A stretch of 64,000 nucleotides of DNA from an uncultured Kiritimatiellota bacterium. Its GTDB lineage: Bacteria > Verrucomicrobiota > Kiritimatiellia > RFP12 > UBA1067. The position numbers were made by a program, and so were the translations under genes. The DNA lies in assembly GCA_934643865.1 (NCBI GenBank), contig CAKUCX010000010.1:6586-70585 (forward strand), read 5' to 3'. Below the pieces are notes generated by a model. That model was not told the origin of the DNA and did no database searches. It worked only from the letters and a program-made list of their open reading frames with translations. This document shows, in pieces, positions 1 through 5,381 of this stretch (positions are counted from its first letter, which is position 1; each line of letters begins with the position of its first letter).

Positions 1-2
1 CG

Positions 3-989
3 CGCACGGTCGCGCGGCGCGGCGACGTCGCCTACGCGGCGTTCGGCGACGCGGGGCTCCATGTCGTGCGGCTGTCGGACAAGGGCTTCGAGAAGCTCGG
101 CGAACTGCCGGGCGGGCGGCGCGTCACGGACTGCTGCTTCGTCGGCGACCGCCTCGTCACGGCCGAGGGGCTGGACGGCTTTGCGGTCTACGCGCTCGAC
201 GGGCCGGCGGACTTCCGCGAGGTCGCGCGCCGCCGCTTCTCCGGCGCGACGCGCACGGTCGCGTTCTGGTGCTGGCCGGCCGTCGGCGACACGGTGATCC
301 TGACGACGCGGTGCGGGCCCTACGAGGTGTTCAGCCTCTCGGACTTCGCCTCTGAGCGGCCGCTTGCGCGCTTCTACGGCACATGCCTCTGGGACAAGTA
401 CGTGGCCGATGGCGCGCTCGGCGGGCGCCTCCCCGTCCTGAATCCGTACAACGGCCTTGGCTGGCTGGACTTCAACGGGCCGAAGCCCCGTTTCGTGGAC
501 CAGGAGAAGGCCGCGACGGCGCCGTTCTTCGGGTCGCAGGGCAACGGCATCTGCCGCCTCGGCGCGAACCGCTTTCTCTACACGATCCAGAAGCCGCAGT
601 CGAGCGCCTACGACTACGACGCGGCGGCCACCTACGTCCTCGTCGAAGCCGACGGCACGTATTCGAAGCCCCTTGCGCTGCCCCCCGTCCCCGCGTTCGG
701 GAAGGGGAAGGCCGCGCGCTTCAGCGGCATCCCGCGCGCGGCCGGGAACCTCGTCCTCATGACGAACCGCAGCGCGCGCAAGGCGGCCGTCTGGGACTTC
801 GCCGACCCCGAACGGCCGAAGCTCCTGCGCGCCTACACGCTCGCCGGCAATCCCGACCTCGGCACGTTCTTCAACGGAAAGGCGCTGATCCCCGCCGGGC
901 ATCAGGGTCTCGTGCTGGAGCGAAAGAATTGGGAACCCCCACGTGCCCCTCCACGTGCGAGGCCGATGGACGGCTTCCCCGAAATGTGA
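3..989 (+). CDS. Beta-propeller (LVIVD-repeat-like) protein, 5' truncated
   Basis: The frame is already open at base 3 and has no start inside the window, so the N-terminus lies upstream; 328 residues are visible. The visible part is a series of short beta-rich blades (GDVAYAAFGDAGLHVVRL near the left edge, then DRLVTAEGLDGFAVYAL), the spacing seen in LVIVD-repeat or WD-like propellers that are usually exported. No catalytic motif is recognised. The C-terminal 20 residues are Pro/Arg-rich and look disordered. The next gene starts 93 bp downstream with its own ribosome binding site. A surface-binding or scaffold role is inferred from fold only. Fairly sure it is coding, unsure of function. Confidence 0.6.
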   Translation, partial: RTVARRGDVAYAAFGDAGLHVVRLSDKGFEKLGELPGGRRVTDCCFVGDRLVTAEGLDGFAVYALDGPADFREVARRRFSGATRTVAFWCWPAVGDTVILTTRCGPYEVFSLSDFASERPLARFYGTCLWDKYVADGALGGRLPVLNPYNGLGWLDFNGPKPRFVDQEKAATAPFFGSQGNGICRLGANRFLYTIQKPQSSAYDYDAAATYVLVEADGTYSKPLALPPVPAFGKGKAARFSGIPRAAGNLVLMTNRSARKAAVWDFADPERPKLLRAYTLAGNPDLGTFFNGKALIPAGHQGLVLERKNWEPPRAPPRARPMDGFPEM

Positions 990-1082
990 TATCATTCGCC
1001 TTGTCGGGAGGTGGCGCGGCCTTGTCGCGGTGGCTGGACCGTCTGGCCGCCCCTCGGACGCAAGCGGGAAGGAGCCAAGACC

Positions 1083-1451
1083 ATGAAGTTCTACAAATGC
1101 GATGTGTGCGGCAAGATTGTCGCGATGGTGAAGGAGACGCCCGTGGAGACGGTCTGCTGCGGGCGTCCGATGCGCGCACTCGTCCCGGGTGCGACGGACG
1201 GCGCGGCGGAAAAGCACGTCCCCGTCTGCGCGGTGACGGACGGCTCGGTCACGGTGACGGTTGGCTCGGTGGCGCATCCCATGGCGCCCGAGCACTTCAT
1301 CGAGTGGATTGCCATCGAGACGGCGAACGGCAACCAGCGCAAGGAGCTGAAGCCGGGGGACGCCCCCCGGGCGACCTTCGCGCTCGTGCCATCCGACACG
1401 GTGAAGGCCGTCTACGCCTACTGCAACGTGCATGGCCTCTGGCGCGCGTAA
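1083..1451 (+). CDS. dfx: Desulfoferrodoxin / superoxide reductase
   Basis: Reduces superoxide to hydrogen peroxide without making oxygen, a cytoplasmic defence typical of anaerobes. The 122-residue protein has both domains of the two-iron class. An N-terminal desulforedoxin knuckle has C6, C9, C25 and C26. The C-terminal superoxide reductase domain has the iron ligands H45 (in EKHVP), H65, H71 (in HPMAPEHF), C114 and H117 (in CNVHG), with E43 and K44 before H45. All expected ligands are present, so it should be active. The start at 1083 is chosen because AAGGAG lies just upstream and the desulforedoxin domain begins there; an in-frame ATG at 1011 would add an unrelated extension. It sits alone between a propeller gene and tRNA-Lys. 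Confidence 0.95.
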   Translation: MKFYKCDVCGKIVAMVKETPVETVCCGRPMRALVPGATDGAAEKHVPVCAVTDGSVTVTVGSVAHPMAPEHFIEWIAIETANGNQRKELKPGDAPRATFALVPSDTVKAVYAYCNVHGLWRA

Positions 1452-1636
1452 GCGTACCGCGTTCGCGCCGTCAGGCTCAGGCGACGGATCCGCACAGCGC
1501 GCGGCCTCTGAATCGGGCGGCCCTTCGCCAGGGGGATGCCGTGCAGGTCGGATGTAGCCTTTGTTTTCATGACACGCCAGCCTCCTTTATCTGGCCCAAC
1601 GCATCGCGCGAGAGGGCTTCCCTTGCAACTCGGCAC

Positions 1637-1665
1637 TTGTGTCCAGAGGGCGTTTTCGGTATACT
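1637..1665 (+). promoter_or_regulatory. Promoter of tRNA-Lys
   Basis: TTGTGT (1637-1642), a 17-bp spacer and TATACT (1660-1665) end 19 bp before the tRNA. The 230 bp between superoxide reductase and the tRNA hold no other recognisable element. Confidence 0.7.
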
Positions 1666-1684
1666 AAACGCGATTTGCCCCATT

Positions 1685-1760
1685 CGGACTGTAGCTCAGT
1701 TGGTAGAGCACGACACTTTTAATGTTGGGGTCGCGGGTCCGATCCCCGCCAGTCCGACCA
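1685..1760 (+). tRNA. tRNA-Lys (anticodon UUU)
   Basis: Full cloverleaf: acceptor stem 1685-1691 pairs with 1750-1756, D arm 1694-1709, anticodon stem 1711-1715 with 1723-1727, anticodon TTT at 1718-1720 and T stem 1733-1737 with 1745-1749. The 3' CCA is encoded (1758-1760). Two oddities: the first pair is C-G rather than G-C, and the T loop reads TCCGATC, so position 55 is C (base 1739) instead of the near-universal T. The stems are intact, so the gene is probably functional. It borders an accessory patch with direct repeats, but no second copy of its 3' end was seen, so there is no evidence for an att site. Confidence 0.93.
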
Positions 1761-1881
1761 CTCACAGCACGATTATTGCCGCGACGTCATGGCATCAACC
1801 CGCACCCCCGGGCATCTGATGACCGTGCGGGTGATGTTGTTCAACTTGCACGGCGACGAGGACAAGAAAGGTGCAAATGGC

Positions 1882-1976
1882 GTAGACGCGCGTAAGGTCT
1901 ATCGCCAAGACGAAGATCATGTGATCAAGCTCCGGCGAATGAACGCCGATTCGTACTGGCATGTTGATGCGTTCAA
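1882..1976. repeat. 95-bp direct repeat, left copy
   Basis: Matches 3628-3722 at 94 of 95 bases (one C/T difference). The two copies bracket the ATP-binding regulator gene at 2028-3482. Both strands are open across it, but no protein family is recognised in either frame. The other bases from 1761 to 2027 show no supported gene. Confidence 0.95.
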
Positions 1977-2007
1977 TTGCGACAGTTAGGTTGAAGCGTG
2001 GTACAAT
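1977..2007 (+). promoter_or_regulatory. Likely promoter of the ATP-binding regulator gene
   Basis: TTGCGA (1977-1982) begins immediately after the left 95-bp repeat and is followed, after a long 19-bp spacer, by TACAAT (2002-2007), 20 bp before the start codon at 2028. Confidence 0.5.
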
Positions 2008-2027
2008 GTTCAGCGGAGGCGTGACCT

Positions 2028-3482
2028 ATGACACTTGAAGAACTAACAAAGCTTGTTGCGGAAGGCGAAAGCGACCGAGTGGAGTTCAAGGGAACGACCG
2101 GGCAGCGCGGCGAGGCCTGTCGGACGCTGTGCGCGTTTCTGAACGGGGACGGCGGCACGGTCGTGTTCGGCGTGTCGTGCAAGGGCAAGCTGACGGGGCA
2201 GCTGGTGAGCGACGAGACGAAGAAGGATCTCGCCCGTGCGTTTTGCGACTTCGAGCCGGGGATCGAGATCCCGACCGAGTATGTGGATGTTGACGAATCC
2301 CATCAGGCCATCGTCTGCCGCGTCGAGGGCGGAGCGCAGAAGCCGTATGCCTACGACGGCCGCCCCTATCGAAGGGTACAGTCCACGACGGTCAAGATGC
2401 CGCAGGAGCAGTATGCGACGCTGATCAACCGGCGCGGCGGCTTCCAGAGCAAGTGGGAGCTTCAGCACGAGGAGGATGTCTCGCTTGATGATGTCGATCT
2501 GAACGAGGTGACGCGGACGGCGAAGATCGCCGTCGCGGAAGGACGGCTTTCAGCGGATGTAGATGTCAACGACCCGAAAGACCTCCTGCGGCGTTTCGGA
2601 TTGCTCAAGGGTGATCAGCCGCTCAATGGTGCAATGGCTCTCTTTGGCAAGGGGCTGATGTACTATCCGCAATGCATCCTGAAGCTGGCCTGGTTCAAGG
2701 GCAAGGACAAGACGATCTTCCTCGACAACCGCATGGTCGAGGGCAACATCATTCAGCTGCAGTCCGAGGCAATGGCGTTCTGCTTCAAGCACCTCAATCT
2801 CTCCGGCGTGGTGCGCGGGCTCTACCGTGAGGAGGAGCTGGAGGTTCCTGCCGACGCACTCCGCGAGGCGATCATCAATGCGCTTGCCCATCGCCTCTAC
2901 ACGAGCAGCGGATCGGTCTCGCTGGCGATCTATGAAGACCGCGTGGAGATTTCCAACCCCGGCAACTTCAACCCGGAGATCGCAGTCCAGGGCGCGTTCC
3001 CCGGCATGGCATCAACCCCGCGCAACCCGACCATCGCCAAGGTGCTCTACCTCCGCAAGGCCATCGAGATGTGGGGACGCGGCATTGGCCTCATCGTCAA
3101 CGCCTGTGAAAAGGCCCGCATCGCCGCCCCGAAGATCTATGAAGACCACGGCTTCATCTACACCGTCTTCACCCGCCCGACCGCCCAAGAATGGCAAGCC
3201 AAGGTCGGTGAGGTGAATCATGAGGTGAATGAGGTGAATCATACAAGCATCAATGGCACTAATGCTGGCACCAATGGCACTAATGCTGGCACCAATGGCA
3301 CTAATGCTGATGACCGGCTTCTGGAATGTCTCCGCAAAAATCCGCATTTGAATCTTGATGAACTGGCAGAGAGAACTCATGTTTCAAGGCGCACGATTAT
3401 TCGCATGATTGATCGGCTGAAACGGAAAGGCCTAATCCGGCGTATTGGCGGAACACGCGGTCATTGGGAGGTCTGCGATTGA
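2028..3482 (+). CDS. AlbA_2-type DNA-binding / divergent ATPase regulator with C-terminal winged helix
   Basis: A 484-residue putative transcriptional regulator of the Schlafen/AlbA_2 plus HATPase_c_4 architecture. Residues about 10-130 form the AlbA_2 domain (EGESDRVEFKGT, then NGDGGTVVFGV). Residues about 275-355 resemble the degenerate HATPase module (ALREAIINALAHR, then YEDRVEISNPGNF). Residues about 430-484 form a winged helix-turn-helix (LDELAERTHVSRRTIIRMID). Between them lies a low-complexity linker with a repeated seven-residue NGTNAGT unit. The start at 2028 follows GGAGG. Members of this family are common accessory genes and often sit near phage-defence or toxin loci; the exact role here is unknown. 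The gene is bracketed by 95-bp direct repeats, suggesting acquisition or duplication as a unit. Confidence 0.85.
   Translation: MTLEELTKLVAEGESDRVEFKGTTGQRGEACRTLCAFLNGDGGTVVFGVSCKGKLTGQLVSDETKKDLARAFCDFEPGIEIPTEYVDVDESHQAIVCRVEGGAQKPYAYDGRPYRRVQSTTVKMPQEQYATLINRRGGFQSKWELQHEEDVSLDDVDLNEVTRTAKIAVAEGRLSADVDVNDPKDLLRRFGLLKGDQPLNGAMALFGKGLMYYPQCILKLAWFKGKDKTIFLDNRMVEGNIIQLQSEAMAFCFKHLNLSGVVRGLYREEELEVPADALREAIINALAHRLYTSSGSVSLAIYEDRVEISNPGNFNPEIAVQGAFPGMASTPRNPTIAKVLYLRKAIEMWGRGIGLIVNACEKARIAAPKIYEDHGFIYTVFTRPTAQEWQAKVGEVNHEVNEVNHTSINGTNAGTNGTNAGTNGTNADDRLLECLRKNPHLNLDELAERTHVSRRTIIRMIDRLKRKGLIRRIGGTRGHWEVCD
3251..3309 (+). repeat. In-gene 21-bp tandem repeat
   Basis: Two full 21-bp units (3251-3271, 3272-3292) and a 17-bp partial unit encode the (NGTNAGT)n linker of the preceding regulator. 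The unit keeps the frame, so copy-number change would alter linker length only. Just upstream, GAGGTGAAT-type motifs (3209-3240) form a second, looser repeat. Confidence 0.85.
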
Positions 3483-3549
3483 CCGTTCGGTAGTCAAAAC
3501 GAAACCGCGATGGTAGTCAAAACGACAATGCCCGATTTCAAACGCCGCC

Positions 3550-3578
3550 TTGTTCCGGGGCGCGGGTTTTGTTACAAT
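3550..3578 (+). promoter_or_regulatory. Orphan promoter pointing into the right 95-bp repeat
   Basis: TTGTTC (3550-3555), 17-bp spacer, TACAAT (3573-3578). No gene follows, so it may be the surviving promoter of a lost gene. Confidence 0.5.
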
Positions 3579-3627
3579 GCCCGTGTTTTGAATCCAAAGC
3601 CATCGGGCAAGCCGCGATTCCCAACGA

Positions 3628-3722
3628 GTAGACGCGCGTAAGGTCTATCGCCAAGACGAAGATCATGTGATCAAGCTCCGGCGAATGAATGCCGATTCGT
3701 ACTGGCATGTTGATGCGTTCAA
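3628..3722. repeat. 95-bp direct repeat, right copy
   Basis: Partner of 1882-1976; the two copies are 1746 bp apart in the same orientation. Confidence 0.95.
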
Positions 3723-3778
3723 CGAGTTCTTCGGGGATTGTACTCCGTATGGGATTCTTGGCGCGGGCGAATGTCATG

Positions 3779-4043
3779 GTAGGGGTGCGCGTCTCGCGCG
3801 CCCACCCGCCCCCGCGCACCAGGTCTGACTGTCGGACGTCCCGCGCCGGGGGCGGGCCGCCGGGGACGTCGGCCCCTACCACAGGTCCCAGCCACGTTCC
3901 CGCCGTGGTTTTGGGGATGAACGGGATTTCACGGCGGAGCGTTCCGACGTGAAATCGCGCGCCGGGTCCGTTCGGACGTCCCGCGCCGAAATCACCTCCG
4001 CAAGGGCCTTGCGCAGTTCCGGCAGGGTCGGCCTCGGTGAAGC
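3779..4043. repeat. Long direct repeat flanking the toxin-antitoxin genes, left copy
   Basis: Nearly identical to 5069-5349, except for scattered substitutions, a 2-bp deletion near 4031 and lack of a 17-bp segment found in the other copy. The copies enclose the VapBC pair. The unit contains the mini-element at 3780-3879, a hairpin and, on the minus strand, the 3' part of a HicB-like reading frame. Confidence 0.92.
3780..3879. mobile_element. Putative 100-bp mini-element with terminal inverted repeats, copy 1
   Basis: Begins GTAGGGG and ends CCCCTAC. The ends can be paired imperfectly further inward, and the core is extremely GC-rich with internal palindromes. There is no coding capacity. 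Its size and ends resemble a MITE or REP-type element. No transposase is present nearby and a target duplication could not be established. Confidence 0.45.
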
Positions 4044-4198
4044 AGTCGTCGCGCCCGCGCACGGTCGCGCAGGAACCGCCGTCGGGGTCGGGGGGTCACG
4101 TCCGCCGTGAAGGTCTGCCCGCGCATGGTGAAGTCCATCGTCTGCGGCGCGTTGCGGAGGTCGGGCAAGCCGCGTACGGCTTGCTGAAATGTCCGCAT
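3960..4198 (-). pseudogene. HicB-like antitoxin-type gene, decayed by two frameshifts
   Basis: The minus frame opens with MDFTMRGQTFTADVTP. After removing one base from a run of six C near 4092-4097 it continues DPDGGSCATVRGRDDCFTEAD. After restoring a 2-bp deletion near 4031, known from the other repeat copy, it continues TLPELRKALAEV. The joined sequence has the HicB-like layout: a beta-strand, DPDGG, an acidic turn, then an L-x-E-L-x-K-A-L helix. It lies directly behind vapC, overlapping its end region, so it was probably part of the same toxin-antitoxin cluster. The repeat-encoded end suggests recombination truncated it. The HicB assignment rests on motif pattern alone. Confidence 0.5.
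4149..4174. repeat. 26-bp repeat inside the HicB-like relic
   Basis: Identical to 4737-4762; both encode RGLPDLRNAP on the minus strand. A 14-bp piece also occurs at 3603-3616. Confidence 0.85.
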
Positions 4199-4200
4199 GG

Positions 4201-4593
4201 TCACGCGCACCAGTTCTCCATGCGCAGGCCCGCAAAGCGCGTGAAGTGACGCGTGTTGCCAGTCGCCAACGTCGCGCCGTACACAATGGCCGTGGCGGCG
4301 ATCAGCGTGTCGGCATCCTCCACGGCTTCGCCACGGATGGAAAGCGCGGCCTTTTGGTCGGCAAACGTCTGCATGATTTCGTTGTCCGTGTGGATGATCG
4401 GCAACGTGCCCACAAGGGATTCCAGCAGTTCGCCGTTCTTCGCCGGGTTTCCCGACTTCGCAACGCCGTAGAGCAATTCACCTAGCACCATTGCCGGAAG
4501 GGCAAGGCTTCCCGCCCGTTCCTCAAACCGCCGCACAACCTTCTCGTTTCCGCGCAGGGCGTGAATCACGATGTTCGTGTCAAGCAGGGTCAA
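4201..4593 (-). CDS. vapC: VapC-type PIN-domain toxin ribonuclease
   Basis: Toxin of a type II toxin-antitoxin pair; PIN-domain VapC proteins cleave specific RNAs (often tRNA or rRNA loops) with Mg2+. The 130-residue length is typical. The acidic triad is visible: D5 in MTLLDTN, E39 in GELLYG and D95 in DADTLIAATA, followed by the T111-G-N113 motif. All are intact, so the toxin should be active when unopposed. Its start overlaps the end of the upstream antitoxin gene by 14 bp, the usual coupled arrangement. The pair lies between two copies of a roughly 270-bp repeat, consistent with horizontal movement. The RNA target cannot be told from sequence. Confidence 0.92.
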   Translation of the reverse strand: MTLLDTNIVIHALRGNEKVVRRFEERAGSLALPAMVLGELLYGVAKSGNPAKNGELLESLVGTLPIIHTDNEIMQTFADQKAALSIRGEAVEDADTLIAATAIVYGATLATGNTRHFTRFAGLRMENWCA

Positions 4594-4894
4594 AGGGCAC
4601 CTCCCGTCCCATCGTCCGCGCCCCCTCGATCTCGGCTATGATCTCCGCCGTGTTCCTGCCATCCTCCCACCGCCCCGCGGTTTCGCGGAGCGCGGCGCGT
4701 TGCCTGTCCGCCACGCGGTCGGCATCGCCATGCGGGGCGTTGCGGAGGTCGGGCAAGCCGCGCGCGGCGATGATGAAAGCCAGCACCCCGTTCAAGTCCA
4801 TGTTGTAGCGGTGCAGTTTCCGCTCCGCCCTCTGCGCAAGGGCAAGGTCGAGGGTCGCCCCCCCTGCTGGCCGTGGCCGCTCCGTCGTTCTCAT
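4580..4894 (-). CDS. VapB-type antitoxin
   Basis: A 104-residue protein encoded directly upstream of, and overlapping, the PIN toxin gene, so it is called the cognate antitoxin by position. The N-terminal part (about 1-60) gives no clear DNA-binding family. The C-terminal segment RWEDGRNTAEIIAEIEGART resembles the toxin-clamping tail of VapB proteins, with a Trp and Arg-rich end. Its start follows AAAGGAGCGG at good spacing. Residues near 48-57 (RGLPDLRNAP) come from a 26-bp repeat also found in the HicB-like relic downstream. Antitoxins of this type usually repress their own promoter; a TATAAT element lies 40 bp upstream. Confidence 0.75.
   Translation of the reverse strand: MRTTERPRPAGGATLDLALAQRAERKLHRYNMDLNGVLAFIIAARGLPDLRNAPHGDADRVADRQRAALRETAGRWEDGRNTAEIIAEIEGARTMGREVPFDPA
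4737..4762. repeat. 26-bp repeat inside the antitoxin gene
   Basis: Exact partner of 4149-4174; it falls within the antitoxin reading frame. Confidence 0.85.
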
Positions 4895-4933
4895 GCTTCC
4901 GCTCCTTTACGTTCGCTTACGCGACGTGACGGG

Positions 4934-4939
4934 ATTATA
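4934..4939 (-). promoter_or_regulatory. Minus-10 element of the toxin-antitoxin operon
   Basis: Reads TATAAT on the minus strand, 40 bp upstream of the antitoxin start, inside the partly palindromic GGATTATATCATATTCC, a plausible autorepression operator. No good -35 was found. Confidence 0.5.
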
Positions 4940-5069
4940 TCATATTCCCGCGACGATTGCGGAACGCTTGGCGGCGTACTCGGCGGGCGTGATCAGTTCC
5001 CCGTCGGCGCGGGGCATCCTCCCAGCCCCCCCCCCACGTTGGCCCTGGCGCATGAGGACCCCGACGTTG

Positions 5070-5170
5070 GTAGGGGCGCGCGTCTCGCGCGCCCGCCCGC
5101 CCCCGCGCACCAGGTCTGACTGTCGGACGTCCTGCGCCGGGGGCGGGCCGCCGGGGACGTCGGCCCCTAC
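5070..5170. mobile_element. Putative 101-bp mini-element with terminal inverted repeats, copy 2
   Basis: Same GTAGGGGC...GCCCCTAC ends and GC-rich core as 3780-3879. In this copy the outer eight bases match exactly as an inverted repeat. Confidence 0.45.
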
Positions 5171-5216
5171 CACAGGTCCCAGCCACGTTCCCGCCGTGGT
5201 TTTGGGGATGAACAGG

Positions 5217-5246
5217 ATTTCACGTCGGAGCGTTCCGACGTGAAAT
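5217..5246. repeat. Perfect 13-bp hairpin inside the long repeat
   Basis: ATTTCACGTCGGA (5217-5229), loop GCGT, then its exact complement (5234-5246). The equivalent site in the left copy has one mismatch. There is no T-tract, so a classical terminator is not indicated. Confidence 0.7.
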
Positions 5247-5271
5247 CGCGCGCTGGGCCCGTTCGGACGTC

Positions 5272-5371
5272 CCGCGCCGAAGACCATGAGTTCCGCCACC
5301 TCCGCAAGGGCCTTGCGCAGTTCCGGCAGGGTGTCGGCCCCGGTGAAGCCGTCCGCCTCTGCGACGCGGGC
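5272..5371 (-). pseudogene. C-terminal fragment of a HicB-like gene
   Basis: The minus frame reads RVAEADGFTGADTLPELRK and then ALAEVAELMVFG, matching the end of the HicB-like relic at 3960-4198 without its 2-bp deletion. No N-terminal half is present. It lies largely inside the long repeat and ends just beyond the stop of the surface-protein gene at 5382, suggesting a recombination leftover. Confidence 0.35.
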
Positions 5372-5381
5372 CGCATGGAAC

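Larger units (their letters stand above)
3483..3779. other. Non-coding stretch with repeats and an orphan promoter
   Basis: No supported gene. It holds two 14-bp copies of GGTAGTCAAAACGA (3489-3502 and 3512-3525), a good plus-strand promoter at 3550-3578 and the right copy of the 95-bp repeat. Confidence 0.6.
5069..5349. repeat. Long direct repeat flanking the toxin-antitoxin genes, right copy
   Basis: Partner of 3779-4043 in the same orientation; it contains a 17-bp segment missing from the left copy. Confidence 0.92.
4895..5381. other. Non-coding stretch upstream of the toxin-antitoxin genes
   Basis: Holds the antitoxin promoter, the right copy of the long direct repeat, the second mini-element, a perfect hairpin and a HicB-like fragment; no intact gene was recognised. 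Confidence 0.6.

Noticed and set aside
1789..1989. 66-codon frame after tRNA-Lys
   Set aside because: Half of it is the 95-bp repeat and no family or ribosome binding site supports it.
3538..4062. 174-codon minus-strand frame across the repeats
   Set aside because: It covers the mini-element and both repeat types with low-complexity translation; the HicB-like relic uses a different frame.
1685..5381. Prophage or integrative element inserted at tRNA-Lys
   Set aside because: No integrase and no second copy of the tRNA 3' end was found, only local direct repeats and accessory genes.
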